12,813 nucleotides of DNA, taken from contig JAUUYB010000017.1 in the NCBI GenBank assembly GCA_030590605.1, positions 1 to 12,813 on the forward strand. Reading direction: 5' to 3'. This document shows positions 1 through 6,307 of the stretch, in pieces; position 1 is the first letter of the stretch; every line of letters begins with the position of its first letter. A program made the translations under genes and the position numbers. The notes under the pieces are model-generated. The model was given only the letters and a program-made list of their open reading frames with translations. It was not told the DNA's origin and did no database searches. This DNA comes from Candidatus Woesearchaeota archaeon (GTDB lineage Archaea; Nanobdellota; Nanobdellia; Woesearchaeales; JAUUYB01).

Positions 1-1548
1 ATCATTAATCTCCCAGAAGAACTAAATAAGGACCCGATCCATAGATACGGTCAGAATGGGTTCGCACTCTACAATCTCCCTATCCCTATCTTCGGCAAAG
101 TAGTAGGAGTCATAGGAAGGAATGGTATAGGGAAATCGACAGCGATCCAGATCCTTGCAGGCATCATCAGACCGAATCTGGGGATGGATGAGGCAAGTTA
201 CGATAATGTCATCGAATACTTCAAGGGCACTGAGGCCCACCAGTTCTTTGACATGGTGAAAGCAGGAGAGATAACTCTCTCGCTTAAACCGCAGAAAGTA
301 GAAGAGATCCCGAGACAATACGACGGAACTGTAAGAGAACTCCTTGAGAAAGTCGATGAGAAAGGGAAATTAGATGAATACGTCAACACTCTTGATATAA
401 ATAAAGTCCTGGACAACAAGGTGGGCGACATATCTGGAGGAGAGCTTCAGAGGGTTGCCATCTGTGCGACTGTATTGAAGAAAGCCAATGTCTACTTCTT
501 TGACGAGCCGACTTCTTATCTTGATATCAAACAGAGGATAAATGTGTCAAGGTTCATCAGGAGCCTAGCAGACGATAAGACCGCTGTCATGGTGATTGAA
601 CATGACCTTATCATTCTTGATTATCTCGCTGATCTTATCCACCTTCTTTATGGAAAGCCAGGGACTTATGGTATCGCGAGCCAGACTAAATCGACGAAAG
701 CAGGGATAAACATCTATCTGTCCGGATATCTCAAGGAAGAGAATGTCCGTTTCAGGGATAAAGAACTAAAGTTCTATGGAAAACCGCCTAGCATGAGCAA
801 ATCAAAGGAAAAGATCATATCCTGGAAAGGGATAAAGAAAAAGCTAGGAAAATTTAATTTAACAGCAGATAAAGGATCAGTCAATATGAACGAAGTGGCC
901 AGTATCCTCGGAGAGAACGGGATAGGTAAGACCAGTTTCGTAAGGATTCTTGCTGAAGAGATCGAAGCGGATGAAGGTGCTGTTGAAGGCCAGGTCACTT
1001 TGAGCTATAAACCCCAATATGTAGATCTCCCTGATGAGATTGTGCAAAATATCCTTGGGGAATCTGTCTACAAGTATGAGAACGAGATCATGAACCCTCT
1101 TGAGATAATGCCGCTCCTGACAAAGCTGACAAGTGAACTCTCAGGCGGGGAACTCCAAAGGGTCGCGATAGCGAAATGTCTTTCTAAGAAAGCTGGTATC
1201 TACCTTATGGATGAGCCGTCTGCTTACCTCGATGTCGAGCAGAGGATGATCGTCGCGAGAGTCATAAGGGATATCATGGAAAAAAGAGGGACTTCTGCGC
1301 TCGTGGTGGATCACGATCTCCTCTTCGCGGACTATATCTCTGACAACATCTTGGTATTTGACGGTATCCCTGCCGAGAAAGGGACAGCTGACGGACCGTA
1401 CAGCATGGAAGAAGGGATGAATCTCTTCCTTAAAAAACTTGATATCACCATGCGTAGGGACCAGGAAAACATGCGGCCAAGGATAAACAAGAAAGAGTCG
1501 CAGATGGACCGGAAACAGAGAAGTGAAGGAAAGCGTTACTATACTTAA
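1..1548 (+). CDS. rli: RLI/ABCE1 ribosome-recycling ATPase, 5' partial
   Basis: Frame 1 is open from base 1, giving 515 visible residues. The family is about 590-600 residues, so the N-terminal [4Fe-4S] part lies off the left edge. Two ABC domains are visible. NBD1 has Walker A GRNGIGKST (39-47), signature ISGGE (144-148) and Walker B FFDEPTSYLD. NBD2 has GENGIGKTS (304-312), LSGGE (380-384) and YLMDEPSAYLD. The C-terminal tail (RRD...RPRINK...) is typical of RLI. The known role of the family is ATP-driven splitting of ribosomal subunits after termination, working with Pelota or aRF1, in the cytosol. An in-frame ATG at 184 is internal, because the upstream translation continues the RLI sequence including the first P-loop. 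Its stop TAA overlaps the stop of the convergent gene in a shared TTAA. Confidence 0.97.
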   Translation: MINLPEELNKDPIHRYGQNGFALYNLPIPIFGKVVGVIGRNGIGKSTAIQILAGIIRPNLGMDEASYDNVIEYFKGTEAHQFFDMVKAGEITLSLKPQKVEEIPRQYDGTVRELLEKVDEKGKLDEYVNTLDINKVLDNKVGDISGGELQRVAICATVLKKANVYFFDEPTSYLDIKQRINVSRFIRSLADDKTAVMVIEHDLIILDYLADLIHLLYGKPGTYGIASQTKSTKAGINIYLSGYLKEENVRFRDKELKFYGKPPSMSKSKEKIISWKGIKKKLGKFNLTADKGSVNMNEVASILGENGIGKTSFVRILAEEIEADEGAVEGQVTLSYKPQYVDLPDEIVQNILGESVYKYENEIMNPLEIMPLLTKLTSELSGGELQRVAIAKCLSKKAGIYLMDEPSAYLDVEQRMIVARVIRDIMEKRGTSALVVDHDLLFADYISDNILVFDGIPAEKGTADGPYSMEEGMNLFLKKLDITMRRDQENMRPRINKKESQMDRKQRSEGKRYYT

Positions 1549-2036
1549 GCTGCTTTCCTTTCGACATCTTCTTCGACTGATTGAGTCTCTTCCATCACCC
1601 TATGGAATTCTTCATGGATGGTATGGATCATATCTTGGATTTCTTTCAGCTTTACAGGGGTCACCGGTTTCGAGACGATATCCTCGATTCCTTGGTCCAA
1701 TACCTTCAGGTGTTTATAGAGCTTCAGGAAGACATTCTGGACGTCCTCGATCTTCATCGCATCCTCTTTAGATATCCTCTTGACTTCTTTGAACATTGGG
1801 TTGAGCTCATCAATCCGTTTCTCTGCGATATGGGATAGGCTTGTGAGGACGTTATCGATACGCTTCTCAAGATCCCTGATTTCATTGTCTTCTTCATCAC
1901 GAAGCTCGACGATTGTCACTTTCAGTTTCTCGATGAGCGGAATCAATCCTCCAAAAATATGCTCCATCTTCGCTTCTATATGTTGTTCCTTCTTGAGCTG
2001 GTCTATCAATGATTGTAGTTTATCTTTCAGGTCCAT
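1545..2036 (-). CDS. Coiled-coil protein of unknown function
   Basis: This 163-residue protein is highly charged and helical, with no membrane segment, no cysteine and no motif I recognise. Heptad-like stretches cover about residues 1-80 (DLKDKLQSLIDQLKKEQ; ELRDEEDNEIRDLEKRIDNVL) and 125-160. It is the last gene of the minus-strand run and is coupled to the membrane protein before it: the stop TAA and this ATG overlap as TAATG, and a GGTGA Shine-Dalgarno (2043-2047) sits 6 nt before the ATG. That coupling suggests the two products act together, perhaps as a membrane protein with a cytoplasmic coiled-coil partner; this is inference. Its stop overlaps that of RLI. It is probably a real gene because of the coupling and the clean charged composition. 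Confidence 0.8.
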   Translation of the reverse strand: MDLKDKLQSLIDQLKKEQHIEAKMEHIFGGLIPLIEKLKVTIVELRDEEDNEIRDLEKRIDNVLTSLSHIAEKRIDELNPMFKEVKRISKEDAMKIEDVQNVFLKLYKHLKVLDQGIEDIVSKPVTPVKLKEIQDMIHTIHEEFHRVMEETQSVEEDVERKAA

Positions 2037-2674
2037 TATCTTTCACCTATTAGGTCTGCTGTGCCTGCGCCAAGCATAGCAAGTATGCTTGTGGTAGAGA
2101 CCATCTTATAGACTTCCTCTAAACTCGATTCTGTTGTGATCACCCCGAAGAGCGCAAGAGTTATTAGGATTACTGATATAGCGACACAAAATATCAGCGT
2201 TACCCGGATAGGTATAAATGAAAGCACCCTGACTTCTTTTACTTTTCTGAATCCAGAGAAATATATGAAAAGTACACCTATGATGAAGGATGTGACCAAG
2301 AGCATAGTTGCACGTAGATATGACATATGTTCCGAGTGATGAACTGCCTCTAAGAAGGAAAAATGGCCGACTATGCCCACAAAAGCTCCGATAGTCCCTT
2401 TGATGACATCCCTGTAGGTTACTTTGGTAAGCGGGTGAGGGACGACTGACCTCTTCACTTCCTGCTCAAGAGCCTCGAGCTTCTTCAGCTCATCCACTTC
2501 TTCATGCTCAAGAGATTCGATGGATTTCTCTTCCTTGATCTCTTGTCGTTCCTCTTTTTCAATCACAATTTCCTGTTGTTCTATGTGATCGAGCTTCTTC
2601 ATGATCTTAGACTCATTCGAGAGGACTCTGCTGATTTTTTTGTTAAGCTCCTCGATCTCCTTGTCTACTTCCAT
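2036..2674 (-). CDS. DUF2391-like integral membrane protein with N-terminal coiled coil
   Basis: The frame is open further upstream into trmI, but I choose the ATG at 2674 (212 residues). A TATA box TTTAAATA is centred 27.5 nt before it, and a start above 2700 would overlap trmI and place non-matching residues ahead of the coiled coil. Residues 1-75 are a charged coiled coil. Four hydrophobic segments follow at about 93-110, 122-140, 157-179 and 194-209, the last ending LGAGTADLIG. The hydrophobic half resembles DUF2391/TIGR02587-type archaeal and bacterial membrane proteins as I remember them, whose function is unknown. It is coupled to the downstream coiled-coil gene by TAATG. An alternative ATG at 2680 is possible. 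Confidence 0.75.
   Translation of the reverse strand: MEVDKEIEELNKKISRVLSNESKIMKKLDHIEQQEIVIEKEERQEIKEEKSIESLEHEEVDELKKLEALEQEVKRSVVPHPLTKVTYRDVIKGTIGAFVGIVGHFSFLEAVHHSEHMSYLRATMLLVTSFIIGVLFIYFSGFRKVKEVRVLSFIPIRVTLIFCVAISVILITLALFGVITTESSLEEVYKMVSTTSILAMLGAGTADLIGER
2043..2047 (-). promoter_or_regulatory. Shine-Dalgarno GGTGA for the coiled-coil gene
   Basis: GGTGA on the minus strand lies 6 nt before the ATG at 2036, inside the end of the preceding coding region. It matches the complement of the archaeal 16S 3' end. It marks this as an operon-internal start, unlike the leaderless starts nearby. Confidence 0.7.
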
Positions 2675-2697
2675 AAGCATAAGAAGAGAATGGGAGA

Positions 2698-2705
2698 TAT
2701 TTAAA
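2698..2705 (-). promoter_or_regulatory. TATA box of the DUF2391-like/coiled-coil operon
   Basis: TTTAAATA on the minus strand, centred 27.5 nt before the ATG at 2674. It contains the TAA stop codon of trmI (2703-2701), so promoter and upstream coding end are superimposed. Predicted transcription start is at about 2675, giving a leaderless mRNA. Confidence 0.65.
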
Positions 2706-3426
2706 GCTTGCGAGAGAAGAGGAGGAACCCTGAATGGATTGTAGTCCTGGATATCGGACGGATTTTTCGTTTGTCGAATTCCCATTCACGTTCTGTGATC
2801 TCTATGATCTTCTGGATGGCGAATCTGCCGTCTTTTCTGATAGCCTCAGCTGTATCGCTTATCTGAGGGATGGTCGGATTGTAGCACATCAGGAATCCTC
2901 CTGTCTTAAGGGCATCATATGCGCTTCCAAGGGCTTTCCATGGCTCTGGTAGGTCTAGGGTGACGACATCTGCATCTCTTTCATCAACACCCTCATAGAA
3001 ATCTCCTTTCTTGATTGTCAGGTTCGAAAGACCAAGAAATTCCTTGTTTTTCTCGACGATAGCGATAAAATCGTCTCTGATGTCATAAGTAGTCACCTTC
3101 TTCGCGATTCCTGCGAGGAAGCAGCTGAGACCTCCTGATCCGGCCCCACAATCAACTATCACTGAATCCTTATTGATACCGGTTTCAGTGATTATCCTTC
3201 CGACATCTTTTAGAGGGATTATCTGGGCATCTCTCTTGATCTTACCATACAGATCGATAAAAGTAGGGGAGAATACAGTGAATTCCTTGCCTGTGTTCGA
3301 GACAGCGGTGCTTCCTTCCTTCATATCTTCGGATTTTATCACACCTTCTGTGCAATGGAAGTCCTTAGACTCGTCTTTGACCAGGTATTTCCTGGTTCTC
3401 TTGAAATGTCCGATGAGAATCTTCAT
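2701..3426 (-). CDS. trmI: tRNA (adenine-N1)-methyltransferase, TrmI/GCD14 family
   Basis: 241 residues. The N-terminal small beta domain ends near residue 62 and is followed by KRDAQIIPLKDVG (64-76). The Rossmann SAM-binding motif I is VDCGAGSGGLSCFLA (91-105). The catalytic-site motif is DLPEPW (158-163), and the C-terminus has REWEFDKRKIRP...HSGFL, all hallmarks of TrmI. Archaeal TrmI uses S-adenosylmethionine to make m1A at position 58, and also 57 in some species, in the tRNA T-loop, as a tetramer. The start is the first ATG after tRNA-Cys, only 15 nt past the tRNA 3' end. I see neither a TATA box nor a Shine-Dalgarno of its own, so it is probably transcribed with tRNA-Cys and freed by tRNA 3' processing. 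Confidence 0.95.
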   Translation of the reverse strand: MKILIGHFKRTRKYLVKDESKDFHCTEGVIKSEDMKEGSTAVSNTGKEFTVFSPTFIDLYGKIKRDAQIIPLKDVGRIITETGINKDSVIVDCGAGSGGLSCFLAGIAKKVTTYDIRDDFIAIVEKNKEFLGLSNLTIKKGDFYEGVDERDADVVTLDLPEPWKALGSAYDALKTGGFLMCYNPTIPQISDTAEAIRKDGRFAIQKIIEITEREWEFDKRKIRPISRTTIHSGFLLFSRKL

Positions 3427-3441
3427 TGTATTGGAAAAGGA

Positions 3442-3514
3442 AGCGCGGGCTGGGACTTGAACCCAGGAATAATCGGGTTGCAGCCGATCGCCTTAGCCGC
3501 TTGGCCACCCGCGC
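3442..3514 (-). tRNA. tRNA-Cys(GCA)
   Basis: A complete 73-nt cloverleaf. Acceptor GCGCGGG/CCCGCGC, D stem GCC/GGC, anticodon stem AUCGG/CCGAU with loop CUGCAAC (anticodon GCA), T stem CUGGG/CCCAG with loop UUCAAGU. The discriminator is U73, the cysteine identity base. CCA is not encoded and there is no intron. It heads the trmI transcript. Confidence 0.97.
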
Positions 3515-3540
3515 GCATAGGGTCTGAAAATGCTCCATCA

Positions 3541-3548
3541 TTTATAAA
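3541..3548 (-). promoter_or_regulatory. TATA box for tRNA-Cys (and probably trmI)
   Basis: TTTATAAA, centred about 31 nt before the mature tRNA 5' end, which leaves a leader of about 5 nt for RNase P to remove. It is the only good TATA box ahead of trmI. Confidence 0.65.
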
Positions 3549-3581
3549 TATTGTTATGAAATATGTTTCGACATAGATACC

Positions 3582-3588
3582 CTTATAG
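3582..3588 (+). promoter_or_regulatory. TATA-like box of the CxxCxxCC gene
   Basis: CTTATAG, centred 28 nt before the ATG at 3613, predicts a leaderless transcript. This argues against the in-frame TTG at 3589, which falls against the box itself. Confidence 0.5.
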
Positions 3589-3612
3589 TTGCCTAGATCA
3601 CAATTAGATCAT

Positions 3613-3963
3613 ATGGATGATTTTGAGTGCATCAGATGCGGGTTCTGCTGCCATCTGGATGTCAAGTTGACAGAAAACGACATACAACGGTTGAAAGCTG
3701 CTGGAAAAAAAGATTTCAGCAAGCAGACTGATCACGGCATTTTCTTGAAGCACATTGGGAATCACTGTATTTTCTTAGATCCAAAAAAAAAGATGTGTAA
3801 AGTATACGATTCACGCCCTGATATCTGCAGGAGATTTCCGGTCCACTCAGATGGAGAGATGAGCGGAAAGTGTCAACAAGACAGAAGATTCGGAAGCAGG
3901 ATTTCAAGGAAGATAATCGGTTTCATTGCTATGGAACGTGAGAATCAGTTGAAGCCGAAATGA
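3613..3963 (+). CDS. CxxCxxCC (YkgJ-type) putative metal-binding protein
   Basis: 116 residues from the ATG at 3613. A TTG 24 nt upstream is in frame but lies against the TATA box. The N-terminus carries CIRCGFCC (residues 6-13), the defining motif of the YkgJ/UPF0153 family (PF03692). Further cysteines follow in CIFLDPKKKMCKVYDSRPDIC, then RRFP, the usual arrangement in this family. The family is thought to bind zinc or an iron-sulfur cluster; its biochemical role is not established. It is transcribed divergently from tRNA-Cys/trmI and its last 19 nt overlap the convergent phosphatase gene. Confidence 0.9.
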   Translation: MDDFECIRCGFCCHLDVKLTENDIQRLKAAGKKDFSKQTDHGIFLKHIGNHCIFLDPKKKMCKVYDSRPDICRRFPVHSDGEMSGKCQQDRRFGSRISRKIIGFIAMERENQLKPK

Positions 3964-4772
3964 TTAAGGACATCTAAGAATCCTCCCTCATCGACTTCTT
4001 TCCCTATAAACCCATCTTGCTCTTTCACTTTCTTTTTCAGCCCTTCCTGTGCATTTCCCATAGCTGCTTTATATCCACAGAGCTTGATGAAGTCCCAGTC
4101 CATATCTCCATCTCCTACACCCAGCATCTCGCTAAGAGGTATCCCTGTTATTTCTGACAGATATCTGGCTCCGGTCTCTTTCGTGATGCCTTTGGCTGTG
4201 ATGATACCGAAACGTGTTTTAGGCATTGATGGATGGATAGCCCAGGAAAGCGTAATATCTTCTGAGAATTCCAAAAGCATATTTTCCACTCCCTCTTCCT
4301 TTGATGGATGATTGATGACTGCGACAATCTTTTGTACAGGTTCGGTTACATTAGAGAGCTTGTCAACGACGATAGGTGGCTTTTGGAGCACTTTCAGATG
4401 AGTTAGGGATATCTCTTGATCATTTTCCACATACCAATCCTGTCCTGCCATGAACTCCGTGAATATGCCTTCACCTTGAAGCTTTGAGACTATCTTAGGG
4501 ATGATGTCATGATTTATTTCCCAGGCTTTGCATTTCTTGCCCTCCTTGAATATGACACTTCCCCCATCTGAGATATGCGGTCCAGGGAAGTATTGAGCAA
4601 TCTGAGAGATTGAGAAATGAGGTTTACCTGTGCATAGCGAGACCATGAGACCTTTATTATGAAGCGATTGAAGTGCATCGACAATCTCTTGCCCTGGAAG
4701 AGGGAAATTCCCATTGCCTGCTGCCCCTACAATCACTCCATCGACATCAGTTATTATCCCTCGAATCGGCAT
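3945..4772 (-). CDS. HAD superfamily phosphatase (Cof/phosphoglycolate phosphatase type)
   Basis: 275 residues from the ATG at 4772. A GTG at 4790 would add six residues, but the TATA box TTTTATTA (4796-4803) is centred 27.5 nt before the ATG, so a leaderless ATG start fits better. HAD motif I is DVDGV (9-13) with the two Asp, motif II is the Thr of LCTGK (T48), motif III the Lys in TAKGITK, and motif IV GDGDMD (220-225). The cap between motifs II and III points to the C2/IIB subclass, which includes archaeal phosphoglycolate phosphatase, sucrose-phosphate and mannosyl-3-phosphoglycerate phosphatases. The substrate cannot be told from the sequence. The usual GDxxND of motif IV reads GDGDMD here. 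It lies 50 nt downstream of tRNA-Lys on the same strand, with its own promoter. Confidence 0.88.
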   Translation of the reverse strand: MPIRGIITDVDGVIVGAAGNGNFPLPGQEIVDALQSLHNKGLMVSLCTGKPHFSISQIAQYFPGPHISDGGSVIFKEGKKCKAWEINHDIIPKIVSKLQGEGIFTEFMAGQDWYVENDQEISLTHLKVLQKPPIVVDKLSNVTEPVQKIVAVINHPSKEEGVENMLLEFSEDITLSWAIHPSMPKTRFGIITAKGITKETGARYLSEITGIPLSEMLGVGDGDMDWDFIKLCGYKAAMGNAQEGLKKKVKEQDGFIGKEVDEGGFLDVLNHFGFN

Positions 4773-4795
4773 AATAATCCGAGACCTCACCCCGT

Positions 4796-4803
4796 TAATA
4801 AAA
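4796..4803 (-). promoter_or_regulatory. TATA box of the HAD phosphatase gene
   Basis: TTTTATTA on the minus strand, centred 27.5 nt before the ATG at 4772. It sits just beyond a pyrimidine-rich tract (TTCTTTTCT) that probably ends the tRNA-Lys transcript. Confidence 0.6.
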
Positions 4804-4821
4804 GTTTGTAATAGAAAAGAA

Positions 4822-4895
4822 TGGGCCTAGAGGGATTCGGACCCCCGACCTTCCGGTTAAGAGCCGGACGCTATACCAGGCTAAGCTATAGGCCC
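4822..4895 (-). tRNA. tRNA-Lys(CUU)
   Basis: A complete 74-nt cloverleaf. Acceptor GGGCCUA/UAGGCCC, D stem GCU/AGC, anticodon stem UCCGG/CCGGA with loop CUCUUAA (anticodon CUU), T stem GGGGG/CCCUC with loop UCCGAAU, discriminator A73, no encoded CCA and no intron. Its first 15 nt plus two flanking bases are repeated exactly at 4994-5010. No convincing TATA box lies about 30 nt upstream of the intact copy, where there is an A6 tract. An AT-rich TATA candidate does lie upstream of the displaced copy. Confidence 0.97.
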
Positions 4896-5010
4896 ATTGT
4901 GAATGTGATACTATCTCCGCTTTTTTGACCAAGCGGGCTTGAACGAAGTGAAACCCGCCTCCTTTGATCAAACTTTGAAAAAGTTTGCTATGACTAAGCT
5001 ATAGGCCCAT
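4881..5010. mobile_element. Miniature hairpin element inserted at the 5' end of tRNA-Lys
   Basis: An exact 17-bp direct repeat (CTAAGCTATAGGCCCAT, 4881-4897 and 4994-5010; offset 113 nt) flanks 96 nt. The repeat is the 5' end of tRNA-Lys. The insert holds one hairpin (GCGGG 4933-4937 with CCCGC 4954-4958) and a second with a perfect 8-bp stem and loop GAA (CAAACTTT 4969-4976, AAAGTTTG 4980-4987). TTGATCAAACTT (4964-4975) is shared with the unit at tRNA-Ile. There is no coding capacity. The arrangement resembles a site-specific insertion that rebuilt the tRNA end, or a mobile element with a 17-bp target duplication. The mobile nature is inference; the repeats and hairpins are seen directly. 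Confidence 0.55.
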
Positions 5011-5026
5011 CAAATTGCCTGTAAAA

Positions 5027-5034
5027 TATTAAAA
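5027..5034 (-). promoter_or_regulatory. Probable original tRNA-Lys promoter
   Basis: TTTTAATA within an AT-rich run (5021-5038), about 20-30 nt before the displaced 5' copy of tRNA-Lys (its G1 is at 5008). If it is the active promoter, the intact tRNA is made from a precursor with a leader of more than 110 nt containing the truncated copy. Confidence 0.4.
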
Positions 5035-5123
5035 TTTACCCTCGAAAAACGCTCAAGAGTGAGAAAAATAGAGAAACGAGGTCATATAAAAAGTTACTGG
5101 TGTCTCTATGCCCCTAAAGGGCG

Positions 5124-5222
5124 TTATCCCCCACAACACCTCTCGTATTTAAGCCCTGATCCACACGGACAAAGCTCTTCTTCCTCCAATTCCTGTTCTT
5201 CAGTTTCAGGCATTAGGTTCAC
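5124..5222 (-). CDS. SEC-C motif microprotein
   Basis: A 32-residue frame from the GTG at 5222, or 29 from the ATG at 5213. An acidic head (PETEEQELEEEE) is followed by CPCGSGLKYERCCGG and a stop. That is a textbook SEC-C zinc-binding motif (CxCGSG...CC, PF02810), otherwise found at the tail of SecA and in many small or fused proteins. A TATA box TTTATATA (5245-5252) is centred 26.5 nt before the GTG, which favours a leaderless GTG start. An in-frame TGA lies at 5229-5231, so no longer frame is possible. Downstream is a short GCCC/GGGC hairpin (5109-5122). It is probably a stand-alone zinc knuckle; its partner is unknown. The motif is unmistakable despite the small size. Confidence 0.8.
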   Translation of the reverse strand: MNLMPETEEQELEEEELCPCGSGLKYERCCGG

Positions 5223-5244
5223 AATGACTCACTGGTGTTCCATG

Positions 5245-5252
5245 TATATAAA
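5245..5252 (-). promoter_or_regulatory. TATA box of the SEC-C microprotein
   Basis: TTTATATA on the minus strand, just past the stop codon of the DHH gene (5255-5257) and 26.5 nt (centre) before the GTG at 5222. Confidence 0.65.
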
Positions 5253-5254
5253 CT

Positions 5255-6295
5255 TTATGAAATGTTCATCTCTTTCTTGAATTGTTCGATAAATGTTTCA
5301 AAATCTTCTTTCTTTATCACTGCACCGCATGCATTCTCATGACCGCCGCCATATCCTTCTACTCCGACAAGGGCTCTTTGGAGACCTGGTTCGATAGGAA
5401 GATTCTTTGGTGACCTGAGGCTGCATTTCATCTCACCTGAACTTTCCCTGCCTACTATGATGATCCTATCAGGATAACGGTACAGGAGTTCGTTGGTTAC
5501 ATCACCAGTAAACGACATCTTGCTTTCAGGGTAGAGGTATACTATCATTTTTTCCTTCCCTACCTTGCTGATGATGTCTTTAAGAAGCTCTTGATAATAT
5601 TTATTGATTGTCTGATATTTTTTGTAGATGAATCTTCCCTGGCTGGTCTCTTGCTTGAGTATCTCGTAAGGAGAATCGATTCTGGTTAGAACCCTAACAT
5701 ATTTGAGCGCGTCTGAAGTCGTACCTTTAAGTATGAACGAGAATATCCTGATGAGCTTACCCAGCTCAGTGGCGAATAGTGCATCTTCAGGACGATTTAC
5801 ATCTTCAGGAAGCAGATCAGGGTACTCTTTCTTGAATTTATCAGTAAAATGAGGGAGCGTCCAGTCTCCTACTGTACCTACCATTCCGATCCACATATCT
5901 TTTTGAACGACATCATAACACATGCTTGAGACAGGGACATTATCATCCTTCTTGTGTTTCCGGGGGTTGAAGTACTTGATTCCCCGAATATCTTGGACTC
6001 CATGATGATCTATCCAGATCATAGGTTTTTTTACTGTATCAACGAAATCCTGCTCTACATTAGCGATATCAAGTACAAATATCTTATCTGGATCGTATTC
6101 CTGGACTTTTCTAAGGAATTTTTCATCGATGTTAGGCCTGGTCTTGACTACGATTCCTTTCCCTGCACGGATCTGCCTGTAAAAGAGTAAGAATGAACAA
6201 AGTCCATCCGGATCATCATGGAAGAAATATATAGGATCCTTTGCGAACTCGATCTCGTCTTGGATTGTCTTGATTTCTTTTGTAGTCAGTCCCAT
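5255..6295 (-). CDS. DHH-family phosphoesterase (RecJ/NrnA-like)
   Basis: 346 residues from the ATG at 6295. A GTG at 6307 touches the upstream stop, but the TATA box TTTAAA (6318-6323) is centred 25.5 nt before the ATG. Metal-binding motifs in order: HDDPDG (26-31), VLDIAN with D76, IDHHG (D96-H97-H98) and VGDW with D144. The C-terminal DHHA1 domain ends with GGGHENACG (from 316). DHH/DHHA1 enzymes hydrolyse phosphodiester bonds with Mn2+. Archaeal members include RecJ-like single-strand exonucleases linked to GINS/Cdc45, and nanoRNases or pAp/cyclic-dinucleotide phosphatases. The short two-domain form with no OB fold fits a nanoRNase or archaeal RecJ-like enzyme; I cannot decide which. Its promoter lies inside the 5' flank shared with thiI. 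Confidence 0.92.
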   Translation of the reverse strand: MGLTTKEIKTIQDEIEFAKDPIYFFHDDPDGLCSFLLFYRQIRAGKGIVVKTRPNIDEKFLRKVQEYDPDKIFVLDIANVEQDFVDTVKKPMIWIDHHGVQDIRGIKYFNPRKHKKDDNVPVSSMCYDVVQKDMWIGMVGTVGDWTLPHFTDKFKKEYPDLLPEDVNRPEDALFATELGKLIRIFSFILKGTTSDALKYVRVLTRIDSPYEILKQETSQGRFIYKKYQTINKYYQELLKDIISKVGKEKMIVYLYPESKMSFTGDVTNELLYRYPDRIIIVGRESSGEMKCSLRSPKNLPIEPGLQRALVGVEGYGGGHENACGAVIKKEDFETFIEQFKKEMNIS

Positions 6296-6307
6296 ATTAT
6301 ATCTCAC

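Noticed and set aside
4994..5010. Second tRNA gene
   Set aside because: Only the first 15 nt of tRNA-Lys are present; no other cloverleaf parts follow before the insert.
5059..5280. Plus-strand frame of 73 residues
   Set aside because: It is the shadow of the SEC-C microprotein and runs into the DHH gene on the other strand. It has no promoter at the right distance and an unusual composition.
6295..6307. GTG start at 6307 for the DHH gene
   Set aside because: It would add four residues and put the start 13.5 nt after the TATA centre; the ATG at 6295 fits the spacing of the other genes.
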